A stretch of DNA of 64,000 nucleotides, taken from contig NZ_AP023396.1 of the NCBI RefSeq assembly GCF_014466955.1, forward strand, positions 6,510,001 to 6,574,000, in the 5' to 3' direction. The DNA comes from Nocardia wallacei (lineage in GTDB: Bacteria; Actinomycetota; Actinomycetes; Mycobacteriales; Mycobacteriaceae). The notes under the pieces are model-generated. The model was given only the letters and a program-made list of their open reading frames with translations, had not been told where the DNA came from and made no database searches. This document shows positions 1-10,768 of this stretch, piece after piece; position 1 is the first letter of the stretch, and the number at the start of each line of letters is the position of its first letter. The position numbers and the translations under genes are program-made.

Positions 1-1194
1 GCAGAAGCCCAGTCCGAGGCCGATGATGCCGCCGAAGACCAGCGGCTGCCACAGCGGGCTGTCGAATTTCACCTGCGCGTAGAGCAGCGCGCCGATGGTG
101 ATGATGAAGGTGCCGAGCACGGGCAGGATCTTGTAGCGCCCGGTGCGCTTGGTGACCTGACCGGCGATCACCGAACCGCTCATGATGCCCAGTACCAGCG
201 GCAGCATCAGCAGGCCCGCCTCGGTCGGCGAATACCCGCGCACCACTTGCAGATACAGCGGCACCATGGTGATGGAGCCGAACATGGCGACACCGACGAT
301 GGTCCCGCCGCCGATGGCGACCGAGAACGTGGAGTTCCGGAACAGCCGCAGCGGGATCAGCGCGGCATCCTTCATCAGGGCCTCGACGATCAGGAACAGC
401 ACCAGCCCGACCGCGCCCACGCCGTAGCAGAGCAGCGCCTTGCTGGAGTCCCAGCCCCAGCTGCGGCCCTGTTCGGCCACGATCAGCAGCGGCACCACGC
501 AGATGGCCAGCGCGACCGCGCCGAACCAGTCGACGCGCAGTTTCTGCCGCTGGTGCGGCACATTGAGCACCTTCGCCACCACCAGCAGGGCGAGTGCACC
601 GACCGGCACGTTCACCAGGAACACCCAGCGCCAGCCGTCGAGGCCCCACAGGTGGTCGTAATCGGAGAACAGGCCGCCCAGGACCGGGCCCAGCACCGTC
701 GAGGTGCCGAACACCATCATGAAGTAGCCCTGGTAGCGAGCGCGCTCCCGCGGCGGCACGATGTCGCCGATGATGGTCAGCGCCAACGACATCAGGCCGC
801 CCGCACCGAGACCCTGGAAGGCGCGGAATCCGGCCAGCATGTACATCGAGGTCGCGAACGTGCACGCCGCCGAGCCGATGACGAACAGGGCGATCGCGGT
901 GAGATAGAACGGCTTGCGGCCGTAGATGTCGGCCAGCTTGCCGTACAGCGGGGTACTGATCGTCGCCGTGATCAGGTAGGCGGTCGTCGCCCACGCCTGC
1001 TGATCGAATCCGTGCAGGTCGTTGGCGATCCGCACGATCGCCACGCTGACGATGTTCTGGTCGAGCGCGGCCAGGAACATGCCCAGCAGCAGGCCGGACA
1101 GAATAGTCAGAACCTGCCGGTGCGTCAGCGACGGTTGCGCACCGGCGTCCAGGACCGGCTGCGCCGCCGGTGCCCGGGTGGTCGAAGTTGTCAT
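1..1194 (-). CDS. DHA2-type MFS drug exporter, 3' end outside window
   Basis: Proton-driven multidrug efflux protein of the EmrB/QacA (14-helix) group in the cytoplasmic membrane; the substrate cannot be read. The frame opens at ATG 1194 and stays open for 398 codons to the left edge, so the C-terminus is missing. Seen: a first-helix segment LDQNIVSVAI, the helix-5 type motif GLGAGGLM, and the RWVFLVNVPVG segment typical of this group. It begins three bases after the stop of the MarR gene, which makes a two-gene operon and suggests that the regulator controls its own pump. Assignment to the superfamily is secure; the ligand is inferred only from the MarR pairing. Confidence 0.9.
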   Translation of the reverse strand, partial: MTTSTTRAPAAQPVLDAGAQPSLTHRQVLTILSGLLLGMFLAALDQNIVSVAIVRIANDLHGFDQQAWATTAYLITATISTPLYGKLADIYGRKPFYLTAIALFVIGSAACTFATSMYMLAGFRAFQGLGAGGLMSLALTIIGDIVPPRERARYQGYFMMVFGTSTVLGPVLGGLFSDYDHLWGLDGWRWVFLVNVPVGALALLVVAKVLNVPHQRQKLRVDWFGAVALAICVVPLLIVAEQGRSWGWDSSKALLCYGVGAVGLVLFLIVEALMKDAALIPLRLFRNSTFSVAIGGGTIVGVAMFGSITMVPLYLQVVRGYSPTEAGLLMLPLVLGIMSGSVIAGQVTKRTGRYKILPVLGTFIITIGALLYAQVKFDSPLWQPLVFGGIIGLGLGFC

Positions 1195-1197
1195 CAA

Positions 1198-1698
1198 TCA
1201 AGCCCTATTCGAATCGGCTGTGGCAGTGGTCTTCTCGATCCCGATGACGAGCCGCTCGACCAATTCGGTCAGCGTCGTCCGCTCGTCCTCGGACCAGTCG
1301 GTCAGCAGTCCGGCCAGCACATGGTTGCGGATGCGGCGGTTCTCCTCGAACACCCGCACCCCCTCCGCGGTGGGGGCCAGCAGGCAGGCTCGCCCGTCGA
1401 CCGGGTCGGCGCGGCGTTCCACCAGTCCGTGCGCTACCAGGTTCCTGGTCTGCCGGCTGATGGTGGAGATCTCGGCGTGCAGCAGTTCGGCGAGCTTGCC
1501 GGTCCGCTGGGGGCCGTCGTGGACCAGGCAGAACAGCACCGCGTAGGCCGGTCGCTCGAGCCCGTCCGGGCCGAGCGGGGCCAGCTGCGATTTGGTTCTG
1601 CCGATCGCCCGCATGAGCCGGACCAGCTGGGCGCCGAGTTGGTCGGCGACGTCGAGTTCGGCCTTCGTAGCACCGCGATCACGGGCAGCAACGACCAT
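1198..1698 (-). CDS. MarR family transcriptional regulator
   Basis: Winged-helix repressor of the MarR family, 166 residues from ATG 1698. This start has a GGAAAG ribosome-binding site; the upstream in-frame ATG at 1725 would swallow that site. Seen: the typical helix-turn-helix with GKLAELLHAEISTISRQT and the wing with DPVDGRACLLAPTAEG (winged-helix beta hairpin), flanked by dimerisation helices. It is the first gene of an operon with the DHA2 exporter three bases downstream, so the likely role is ligand-responsive repression of that exporter and of itself. A matching inverted-repeat operator lies 45-65 bases upstream of the start. Confidence 0.9.
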   Translation of the reverse strand: MVVAARDRGATKAELDVADQLGAQLVRLMRAIGRTKSQLAPLGPDGLERPAYAVLFCLVHDGPQRTGKLAELLHAEISTISRQTRNLVAHGLVERRADPVDGRACLLAPTAEGVRVFEENRRIRNHVLAGLLTDWSEDERTTLTELVERLVIGIEKTTATADSNRA

Positions 1699-1738
1699 GA
1701 TCAGCTTTCCTTTTCCCCGCAACACATTTGTTTAGCAC

Positions 1739-1764
1739 TTACAACTAGTTGCTGAGGCCAACTA
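1739..1764. promoter_or_regulatory. Candidate MarR operator
   Basis: Three copies of one half-site: CAACTA at 1742-1747, TAGTTG at 1746-1751 (together the palindrome CAACTAGTTG) and CAACTA at 1759-1764. TAGTTG and the second CAACTA form a perfect 6-base inverted repeat with a 7-base spacer. The AT-rich site sits just upstream of the marR start in otherwise GC-rich DNA. MarR proteins commonly bind such short palindromes and autoregulate; binding here is inferred. Confidence 0.55.
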
Positions 1765-1771
1765 TACAGAC

Positions 1772-1788
1772 CGGAGGTGGCACCTCCG
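1772..1788. other. Perfect 8-bp inverted repeat in the marR-hypothetical intergenic region
   Basis: CGGAGGTG and CACCTCCG flank a single G. It lies in the 316-base divergent gap between marR (start 1698) and the plus-strand gene at 2015. It could be a second operator or a transcript hairpin. Apart from this and the MarR operator I see nothing further in the gap; no convincing ORF is present. Confidence 0.3.
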
Positions 1789-2014
1789 CAAGCGGTATTT
1801 CGAAAATCATCCCAGGTCTGCGACCTCAGCGCCACGAAGGGTACAGAGCACCGGTGACAGCTGTGGCCAGGAACACATCGCCGCGGTCTTTCACCTCGCC
1901 CGATTTGCCCGTATCGAAAGAGTCGGGGAGCCGGACGGATTCGGCAGGTTAGCGGTGCGATTGCCCGCCGAGCCGCCTAGAATCTGCGGGACCGACGCGA
2001 AAGGGAGCCGCAGC

Positions 2015-2395
2015 ATGGACGCGGTCATCACGGAAGTCGCCGAAGAGGGCAAGCGGCTCATCGACGCGGCCTGGCTGGGCAGGATCACCCGCGACCAGGC
2101 GGTACACCGGTTCGTTCAGGTCGGCGACGGCCTGGTCGAACTCACCACCGCCGAGGACATCGTCGACGACGGCTTGGCCTGGCTGGATTCGCACTCCACC
2201 CGGCTGCGCCTGCTGGGCTGGTGCGCGGTGCTGGAGCTGCCGGTATTCGGCGGTCTTGCGGTGGTCGGCGTGCTCACCGGAGACTATCTGGCCGCGACCG
2301 TCGCCGCGCTGCTGCTGGCGGGGCTGCAATACGTGCATCGCCGGTTCGCGCCGCATCCGACCCCGATCCGCCGACCGTCCCGCGCTGGGCGTTGA
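2015..2395 (+). CDS. Small two-helix membrane protein, unknown function
   Basis: 126 residues from ATG 2015, preceded by AAGGGAG. Residues 1-65 are polar and helical and contain no motif I recognise. Residues about 66-110 form two hydrophobic segments (LLGWCAVLELPVFGGLAVVG and LAATVAALLLAGLQYV), followed by a basic proline-rich tail. A longer in-frame reading from 1955 exists but lacks a ribosome-binding site. It is 27 bases upstream of the ACT-domain gene and may be co-transcribed with it. The function is unknown. Confidence 0.65.
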   Translation: MDAVITEVAEEGKRLIDAAWLGRITRDQAVHRFVQVGDGLVELTTAEDIVDDGLAWLDSHSTRLRLLGWCAVLELPVFGGLAVVGVLTGDYLAATVAALLLAGLQYVHRRFAPHPTPIRRPSRAGR

Positions 2396-2422
2396 GCCGC
2401 GCGCGCCGAATACCATGACCCG

Positions 2423-2800
2423 ATGACCAAGGCCCAGCGGCTGCATATCGTCCCGTCGCGATTCGCCGTGGAGCATCTGCCCACCGCGACCTTCCCCGAG
2501 GACGACGAGTGGATCGCGCTGGTGCGCGCGCCGGAGGGGCTGACCATGGTTCGGGAGGCCCCGCCGTGGGAGCGGGGCGAGACGTGGGTGGGTTTCTACG
2601 CCGGAGCGGCCGCCCACGGGCTGCACGACGCCGGCCTGCTGGCCGCGCTGGTGAGTCCGCTCGCCGACGCGTCGATCCCGGTCTTCGTCGCCTCGACCTG
2701 GCACGCCGATCTGGTACTGGTACCACAGGAACGGCAGGACGAGGCGGCCGCGGCCCTGCGGTCGGCCGGCCACGAGATCTCGGAATCCACAGGCGCGTAA
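2423..2800 (+). CDS. ACT domain-containing protein
   Basis: 125-residue protein matching the small stand-alone ACT (CASTOR/ACT-like) proteins of actinobacteria. Seen: an N-terminal strand block IVPSRFAVEHL, the WIALVRAPEGLTMV segment, GLHDAGLLAALVSPLADASIPVF (ACT core split here), then a closing VLVPQERQDEAAAALRSAG. ACT folds bind amino acids and usually regulate metabolic enzymes; here no enzyme is fused or clearly adjacent, so the ligand and partner are unknown. Ends tail-to-tail with ogt, 17 bases apart. Confidence 0.8.
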   Translation: MTKAQRLHIVPSRFAVEHLPTATFPEDDEWIALVRAPEGLTMVREAPPWERGETWVGFYAGAAAHGLHDAGLLAALVSPLADASIPVFVASTWHADLVLVPQERQDEAAAALRSAGHEISESTGA

Positions 2801-2817
2801 GGATTCTCAGACGTACC

Positions 2818-3312
2818 TCACGCCGCTCGGCGGGCCCGCTCGAGTTCGAGCAGGCGCTGCTTGCGTTCCACTCCCCCGGCGTATCCGGTGAGCGACCCGT
2901 CGGCGCCGATGACGCGATGGCACGGGCGGAGGATCAGCAGCGGATTCGACCCGATGGCCGTGCCCACCGCGCGTACCGCGGCCCGCGACGCGCCGATTCG
3001 CGCCGCGATCTCGCCGTAGGTCACGGTGTCGCCGTACGGTACCCGGTCCAGGGCCTGCCACACCCGGCGCTGGAAATCGCTGCCCGCAGTGGTGAATTCG
3101 AGGTCGAACTCGGTGCGCTCGCCCGCGAAGTAGTCGCCCAGCTGCGCGGCGACCGAGCCGAACGCCGCCGGGTCCGCGGTCCAATGCTCCCGCACCGCAA
3201 CGCCTTTGCCGCCGCCCATGGACAGCGCGGTGAGCACCACGCCGTCGGCCGACGGTTCCCCGGTCAGCAACAGCTCGCCGATCGGACTGTCGATGGTGGT
3301 GTACACGGCCAT
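2818..3312 (-). CDS. ogt: Methylated-DNA--protein-cysteine S-methyltransferase
   Basis: Suicide DNA-repair enzyme that moves the methyl group of O6-methylguanine (and O4-methylthymine) onto its own cysteine. 164 residues from ATG 3312, which is preceded by GGAAGG. Seen: the active-site PCHRVIG near residue 128, the arginine-finger/HTH region (FQRRVWQALDRVPYGDTVTYG) before it, and SLTGYAGGVERKQRLLELE after it, all characteristic. Upstream in-frame ATG 3390 would add 26 residues unlike the family and was not chosen. Intracellular; stands alone between the ACT gene and a divergent SDR gene. Confidence 0.95.
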   Translation of the reverse strand: MAVYTTIDSPIGELLLTGEPSADGVVLTALSMGGGKGVAVREHWTADPAAFGSVAAQLGDYFAGERTEFDLEFTTAGSDFQRRVWQALDRVPYGDTVTYGEIAARIGASRAAVRAVGTAIGSNPLLILRPCHRVIGADGSLTGYAGGVERKQRLLELERARRAA

Positions 3313-3468
3313 GAGAATCCTTCCGTCGTCTTCCACGGTCCAATGTGCCTCGGCTCCCGAGCCGCTACCGGCGGAAATCGGACATGCCATTCGTGGTCGC
3401 CGGAATATCGCCGCGACCTCACCCGGTTGCGATGTCGGACAGCCCTACCCCGCTCCTCGAGGAGAAAC

Positions 3469-4074
3469 ATGCGGATCATCGTCATCGGCGCGACCGGGAC
3501 CATCGGATCGGAGGTCGCCGCCCAACTGGAACACGGCGGTCACGAGGTGGTCCGCGCGGCACGCGGCGGCGCGGTTCGCGTGGACATGGACGATCCCGCC
3601 TCCATCGATGGGCTGTTCGCCACGGTGCCGGACGTCGACGCGGTGATCTGCTGCGCGGCCAGTGGCAAACTCACGCCGCTGGATTCCGACGACGACTTCT
3701 ACCGCGGCATCCAGGGAAAGTTGTTCGGCCAGGTCCACCTGGTCCGCACCGCGCTGCGCCACCTGCGCGACGGTGGGTCGATCACCGTGACCTCGGGCGT
3801 GTTCGAGCGGGTGGAGACCGGGATGTCGTTCGGCGCGCTGGTCAATGCCGGACTGGAGTCGTTCGTGCGAGCGGCGGCCGTCGAGATGACGCGCGGGGTG
3901 CGCGTCAACGCCGTCAGCCCCGGCTGGGTGGCCGAGACCCTGGAATCGATGGGACGCGACGGTGCCGAGGGCACTCCGGTCCGCGACGTGGCCCGGGCGT
4001 ACCTCGAGGCCGTCGAGGGATCGGGACAGGGACAGGTGCTGCGCCCGAGCCGGACGGGCGTGCGGGTGGTCTGA
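3469..4074 (+). CDS. Short-chain dehydrogenase/reductase, YxxxK-less type
   Basis: 201-residue SDR from ATG 3469 with a GGAG ribosome-binding site. Seen: the N-terminal dinucleotide motif GATGTIG (residues 7-13), ICCAAS in place of NNAG, ITVTSG at strand 5, and the VNAVSPGWV segment after the active site. The usual Tyr-x-x-x-Lys pair is absent: the equivalent stretch reads SFGALVNAGLESF. Small SDRs of this kind are common and lack a proven reaction, so the catalytic role is uncertain. Its stop lies 6 bases before the convergent EthA-like gene. Confidence 0.85.
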   Translation: MRIIVIGATGTIGSEVAAQLEHGGHEVVRAARGGAVRVDMDDPASIDGLFATVPDVDAVICCAASGKLTPLDSDDDFYRGIQGKLFGQVHLVRTALRHLRDGGSITVTSGVFERVETGMSFGALVNAGLESFVRAAAVEMTRGVRVNAVSPGWVAETLESMGRDGAEGTPVRDVARAYLEAVEGSGQGQVLRPSRTGVRVV

Positions 4075-4080
4075 TCCGCC

Positions 4081-5553
4081 TCAGACGCGCTGCAGTTTCT
4101 GGGCCCGCTGCACCGGCCGGAGTGTCTTGTCCAGGTTGGTCCGCATGGTGGTGGCCGAGTCCAGCAGGTAGTTCTGCCGTACTCGCCAGGGATGCCGGTC
4201 GCCCTGGCGCGGGAAGTCGCCGATCGAACGCTGGATGTAGCCCGACGCCAGATCGAGCAGCGGATGCTGTTCGAGGTGGCCCTGCGGCTCGGGCACGACC
4301 GCGCGATATCCGCGACGGTCCATGTGCGCCAGCACTTTACAGACCAGCCGGGAGGTGAGGTCGGCGCGCAGCGTCCAGGAGGCATTGGTGTAGCCGATGC
4401 AGACGGCGAAGTTCGGCACTCCCGTGAGCATGGCTCCCTGCCAGACGAATTGCTCCGACAGTTCCACCGGCGCGCCGTCGACGGTCAGCGAGATACCGCC
4501 GAAGGCAAGCAGTTTCAGCCCGGTGGCCGAGACCACCACATCCGCCGGGAGCACCCGGCCCGACCGCAACCGGATCCCTTCGGGCACAAAGCTTTCGATG
4601 TGGTCGGTGACCACCTCGGCCTTGCCCTTCTTCATGGACTTGAAGAAGTCGGCGTCGGGGACGGCGCACAGCCGCTGGTCCCAGGGGTTGTACGAGGGCG
4701 TGAAGTGCTCGGCGACCAGCCGCTCGTCTTTCAGGATGCGGGTGGACAGTCCCGTCAGGAGCTTGCGCGCCGCCTCCGGCCGCCGTCGGCAGTACTGGTA
4801 GAAGCCCACGTTGAACAGGATGTTCTTGGTGCGGATGAGCCGATGCGCGAGCTGTGGAGGCAGCAGGTCGCGGATGCGGTCGGCGTACTTGTCGCGGCCC
4901 GGGACCGGGGAGATCCAGGTGGGCGAGCGCTGCAACATGGTGACCAGCTCGGCCTGCTCGGCCATCGCCGGGACCAGTGTCACGGCCGTCGCGCCGCTGC
5001 CGATCACGACCACGCGCTTACCGGTGTAGTCGAGGTCCTCGGGCCAGAATTGCGGATAGACCAGCTGACCGGAGAACGATTCCACACCCGGGAACTCCGG
5101 CGCGTGGCCCTGGTCGTAGTCGTAGTAACCGGCGCAGCAGTAGAGGAAGCCGCAGGTCAGCGTGTGCCGTTCGGCGCCCTGCCGGATGGTGACCGTCCAG
5201 CGGGCGTCGTCGCTGGACCATTCGGCCCCGACCACCTTGGTGCCGTACCGGATGCGCTGCCCGATGCCGTACTGGTCGGCGGTCTCCTGGATGTAACGCA
5301 GGATCGACGGGCCGTCGGCGATCGACTTGGCGTCGCGCCAGGGCTTGAACGGATAGCCGAGGGTGAACATGTCCGAGTCGGAACGAATGCCGGGATACCG
5401 GAACAGGTCCCAGGTACCGCCCAGCGACTCGCGCGCCTCGAGGATGGCGTAACTGCGGCCGGGGTGCTCGGACTGCAGCCGGTAGGCCGCGCCGATCCCC
5501 GAGAGACCCGCCCCCACGATCACGACGTCGAGATGTTCAGCTGCCACGGTCAT
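4081..5553 (-). CDS. EthA-like flavin-containing monooxygenase
   Basis: 490-residue class B flavoprotein very similar throughout to mycobacterial EthA (about 489 residues), a Baeyer-Villiger monooxygenase known for activating ethionamide. Seen: the FAD motif GAGLSG near residue 15, GGTWDLFRYPGIRSDSDMFT (a hallmark of this group), the NADPH motif GSGATAV near residue 190, and NPWDQRLC. The Baeyer-Villiger fingerprint FxGxxxHxxxW reads FSGQLVYPQFW, with Tyr where His is expected. It is divergent from an AraC-type regulator 69 bases away, in the place EthR has in mycobacteria, so that regulator may control it. Confidence 0.9.
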   Translation of the reverse strand: MTVAAEHLDVVIVGAGLSGIGAAYRLQSEHPGRSYAILEARESLGGTWDLFRYPGIRSDSDMFTLGYPFKPWRDAKSIADGPSILRYIQETADQYGIGQRIRYGTKVVGAEWSSDDARWTVTIRQGAERHTLTCGFLYCCAGYYDYDQGHAPEFPGVESFSGQLVYPQFWPEDLDYTGKRVVVIGSGATAVTLVPAMAEQAELVTMLQRSPTWISPVPGRDKYADRIRDLLPPQLAHRLIRTKNILFNVGFYQYCRRRPEAARKLLTGLSTRILKDERLVAEHFTPSYNPWDQRLCAVPDADFFKSMKKGKAEVVTDHIESFVPEGIRLRSGRVLPADVVVSATGLKLLAFGGISLTVDGAPVELSEQFVWQGAMLTGVPNFAVCIGYTNASWTLRADLTSRLVCKVLAHMDRRGYRAVVPEPQGHLEQHPLLDLASGYIQRSIGDFPRQGDRHPWRVRQNYLLDSATTMRTNLDKTLRPVQRAQKLQRV

Positions 5554-5622
5554 GGTTCCAGTGTGCGCGGCGCCGCGTCGCGCTTCTTGACTTCACACGA
5601 CAACTATTTGATTCTGGACGAC

Positions 5623-6648
5623 ATGTCGGTGATCCGGTCCGCGGGCCTGCGCGGCTTTCGCGCCACGGTGGCCGAACTGGGCGGCGACGCCGAGGAGTTC
5701 GCCGTCGCGGCCGGGCTGCCGATCGCCGCGCTGGACGCCGACGACCTGCTGGTCTCCGACGAGGCGATGGCGCTGGTGCTCGAGATCGCCGCGGAGCGGC
5801 TGCACTGCCCGGATCTGGGACTGCGCATCGCGAGGCGGCAGGATCTGGGCATGCTGGGCCCGCTCGCGCTGGCCATCCGCAGCTCGCCCACCCTCGCCGA
5901 GGCGCTGGAGTGCACCTCGCGCTACCTGTTCGTGCACGCGCGGTCACTGAGCCTGACCCTGGAACCCGATCCGTACGGGGACCGGGGCGTCACGGCGCTG
6001 CACTACGGCGTGCGGCCGGGGCTGCCGATCCCCGTGCAGGGCACCGATCTGGGGCTGGGTTTCCTGCACCGCGCGCTGTCGCGGCTGGCCGACGGGCCGT
6101 ACGGGCTGCGTACGGTGGAGCTGCCCTACCGGCCGGTGGCCCCGCGCGGGGTATACGAGCAGTTCTTCGGCGCGCCGGCGCGGTTCGAGCGCCCGGCCGC
6201 GGTGCTGCGCGTGCCCAGCAGCCTCACCTCGATGGCCGTGGCCGGTAGCGACGAGACGCTGCGCCGGTTGGCGATGGCCTTCCTCGCCGAGTTGTCCACC
6301 GGCGCGGGATCGGCCTACGAGCCGAAGGTGCGCGCGGCCGTGCGTCAGCTTCTAGGCACCACGACCCCCGAATTATCCGCTGTGGCAAGGCTTCTCACCA
6401 CGCACCCGCGCACCCTGCAGCGCCGCCTCACCGCCGAGGGCACCTCGTTCGCCGCCATCCTCGACGACGTGCGCCGCACCGAGGCCCGGCGTTACCTCAC
6501 CACCACCGACCTGCCCATGAGTCAGATCGCCTCCCTGATCGGGCTGGCCGAGCAGTCCACCTTCACCCGGACGTGCCGCCGCTGGTTCCGCACCACCCCC
6601 ACGGCCCTGCGCCGCGCGCAGCACACCGCGAACAACACGGCCTGGTGA
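5623..6648 (+). CDS. AraC family regulator with N-terminal arabinose-binding-like domain
   Basis: 341 residues from ATG 5623. Residues about 20-205 match the variable ligand domain of the group that includes OruR/ArgR-like AraC proteins (LGLRIARRQDLGMLGPLALAIRSS broken over two helices). Residues about 240-335 hold the two helix-turn-helices: LSAVARLLTTHPRTLQRRL and MSQIASLIGLAEQSTFTRTC, ending RRWFRTTPTALRR as in AraC/XylS proteins. It is divergent from the EthA-like gene and is the obvious candidate regulator of it. The ligand is unknown. Confidence 0.9.
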   Translation: MSVIRSAGLRGFRATVAELGGDAEEFAVAAGLPIAALDADDLLVSDEAMALVLEIAAERLHCPDLGLRIARRQDLGMLGPLALAIRSSPTLAEALECTSRYLFVHARSLSLTLEPDPYGDRGVTALHYGVRPGLPIPVQGTDLGLGFLHRALSRLADGPYGLRTVELPYRPVAPRGVYEQFFGAPARFERPAAVLRVPSSLTSMAVAGSDETLRRLAMAFLAELSTGAGSAYEPKVRAAVRQLLGTTTPELSAVARLLTTHPRTLQRRLTAEGTSFAAILDDVRRTEARRYLTTTDLPMSQIASLIGLAEQSTFTRTCRRWFRTTPTALRRAQHTANNTAW

Positions 6649-6696
6649 GTCCCGCGGCCGGGAAGCGTTTGCGGGCCAGGCGGATTCGCGCGGGGG

Positions 6697-7173
6697 TCAG
6701 GAGGCGGCGGGCGCCCAGTGATTGGCGGTGAGGTTGAAGCCGGGCAGCGCGGACAGCGACATGGTGGCCTCGTACAGGCGCTCGTAGCCGGTGTGCGCGA
6801 TGCGCCACTGCCCGTCCGCCTTCCGGTAGCGGTCGTTGTAGTAGGCCGCGCCCCGGATCGCGACGTCGAACTCCGGCACGATCACGGTGTCCTCCATACA
6901 CCAACTGCCCGTGGCGTTCTCGCCGTCCACCACGATCTCCGGGTGACTGCTCACGTGTACGGTGATGATGTTGCGGTCCAGCGTGCTTCGCATGTAGTCC
7001 ACGATCGCGGCACGGCCGGTGAACCGCAGTGGCCGGCCACCCGACGGCGAACCGTAATTACCGGTCGCGTCCTCGGTGAGGGTGCCGGCGAACTCGTCCC
7101 ACCGCTTCAGGTCCAGTGCCCGCAGATAGCGGTACTTCACCGCACGAATCTCTTCCAGCGCGACCAGGTCCAC
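6697..7173 (-). CDS. SnoaL-like / NTF2-fold protein
   Basis: 158 residues from GTG 7173, chosen because GGAGGT lies at the correct distance; the longer frame from 7206 would start inside that site. Seen: the alpha-beta roll pattern EEIRAVKYRYLRALDLKRWD, FTGRAAIVDYMR, ATGSWCMEDTV, and a closing WRIAHTGYERLYE. These occur in SnoaL-like polyketide cyclases, dehydratases and limonene-epoxide hydrolase relatives. The catalytic role cannot be assigned; a steroid or lipid dehydratase/isomerase is possible. It sits alone, 47 bases downstream of the clp gene start-side neighbour on the same strand. Confidence 0.8.
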   Translation of the reverse strand: MDLVALEEIRAVKYRYLRALDLKRWDEFAGTLTEDATGNYGSPSGGRPLRFTGRAAIVDYMRSTLDRNIITVHVSSHPEIVVDGENATGSWCMEDTVIVPEFDVAIRGAAYYNDRYRKADGQWRIAHTGYERLYEATMSLSALPGFNLTANHWAPAAS

Positions 7174-7220
7174 GCGCCTACCTCCTAGCATCGCCCCGCG
7201 GCTCACTCTAGAACACGTTC

Positions 7221-9761
<2,541 letters not shown>

Positions 9762-10108
9762 GTCCACACCTCGTCGTCTCTCGGCGCCGCGCCCGCGGCG
9801 CGCTTGCCATGGGCGCCGGGCGATGGCGAATCTTCGGCTACCTCGGCGCCCGGCGATCGAATTCCACCGTACTCCGCGACGCAACCCCTGAACTCGGGGG
9901 AAGTATCGCGAATCAGCGAACTTCTGGTGACCATCGCGGGATGCGACATTCCGTCCGTTCGCTTCCGCCCACAGGCGGGTCGCACCGCAGGGCCGTCCAC
10001 GGCCGGCGCGAGGACCGAACTTGTCGTACCCCTCCGGCATACTGATCTCGTCGGACGCCGATCCGGTTGCACCGCAAAGTAATCCGCAACCCGAGGAAAG
10101 GCGTTTAC
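9762..10108. other. 347-base intergenic region between divergent clp-type and hypothetical genes
   Basis: No gene is supported here. The clp start is preceded by GACGAGGTG on the minus strand and the plus-strand gene at 10109 by GAGGAAAGG. A short inverted repeat TCGC-N6-GCGA sits at 9906-9919. No HAIR (CTTGAGT-N7-ACTCAAG) or CIRCE heat-shock element was found. Regulation of the chaperone is therefore not readable. Confidence 0.5.
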
Positions 10109-10630
10109 ATGGCCGAGCTCTACTCGTCGACGTCCGACGACCGCGCCGACGATCGGCTGGCCGCCGAGATCGAGCGGCATCGGGATCTGCTGCGCAAACC
10201 CGTCGCGGAGCACTGGCGACGGGTGGACCTGCGAATCCGGTCCGCCGCGCCGGCGGTGCAGTACCTGCTGGTGAAGCAGGCGGGGCGGCTCGTCGACGGT
10301 CTGCTGATCGACGCCGAGCGGCATCGCGACCTCGACGTGGACGCCTACCGGGCGGTGCGCGACGGGGTGCCGGTGCGCTACGACGCGCGGCGGCGGGTCT
10401 TCGTCGCCCAGCGCGGGCGCAGGGAGATCCTGATCCGCCCCGACGGCGCGGAGCGGCGGCTGGGCATCATCGCCCGGCTGGCGGCCGACGGCGTGGACGT
10501 GGACCAGATCCTCACCGTGGCCACGGTGGTGGTCTCCCACCCCGGGTACCCGGGCGTAGCGCCCGCCCGGGTACCCCGCCGTGACGACCCGCTCCGGCAG
10601 GCGCACAGCCGGGCCACCACCGGCCGGTGA
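10109..10630 (+). CDS. Hypothetical protein, arginine-rich, unknown function
   Basis: 173 residues from ATG 10109, with GAGGAAAGG upstream. The protein is very rich in Arg, Asp and Ala, has no membrane segment or signal peptide, and shows no motif I recognise. A repeated VxVRYDARRRVFVAQRGRREILI segment (split by several basic residues) lies mid-protein. The last 35 codons contain a perfect 13-bp inverted repeat in the DNA (10544-10576), and a terminator-like hairpin follows the stop. Divergent from the clp gene. The coding call rests on the ribosome-binding site and codon pattern only. Confidence 0.55.
   Translation: MAELYSSTSDDRADDRLAAEIERHRDLLRKPVAEHWRRVDLRIRSAAPAVQYLLVKQAGRLVDGLLIDAERHRDLDVDAYRAVRDGVPVRYDARRRVFVAQRGRREILIRPDGAERRLGIIARLAADGVDVDQILTVATVVVSHPGYPGVAPARVPRRDDPLRQAHSRATTGR
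10544..10576. repeat. Perfect 13-bp inverted repeat inside a coding region
   Basis: GGGTACCCGGGCG at 10544-10556 and its exact complement at 10564-10576 with a 7-base loop TAGCGCC. It lies within the 3' part of the hypothetical gene and would form a very stable hairpin in either transcript. No U-run follows. Confidence 0.7.
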
Positions 10631-10637
10631 ACCGAGC

Positions 10638-10668
10638 GCCGGGACGCAGTGCGATACTGCGCCCCGGC
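10638..10668 (+). terminator. Terminator-like hairpin after the hypothetical gene
   Basis: GCCGGG-A-CGCAG pairs with CTGCG-C-CCCGGC around a 7-base loop, giving a 12-position stem with one mismatch, 8 bases after the stop codon. There is no T-run, as is usual for actinobacterial terminators. It may also serve the converging yidC transcript. Confidence 0.55.
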
Positions 10669-10768
10669 CTCGGCACGGCTTCGCCAGGCGCGGTTGGGAT
10701 TTCGCGCTCCGGCGAGGTTTGTGGCGATGCCCCGGTGTTGTGCGTGGGTGGTCTCGGCGGGCGCGGGT

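Noticed and set aside
247..1755. Long plus-strand ORF (502 codons) across the MFS and marR genes
   Set aside because: It is the antisense shadow of two clearly recognisable minus-strand genes; its composition (Gln/Arg/Asp-rich, no motif) is typical of high-GC mirror frames.
9906..9919. TCGC-N6-GCGA near the clp-type gene as a ClgR site
   Set aside because: Spacing is one base off the remembered ClgR consensus and the arms are only four bases long.
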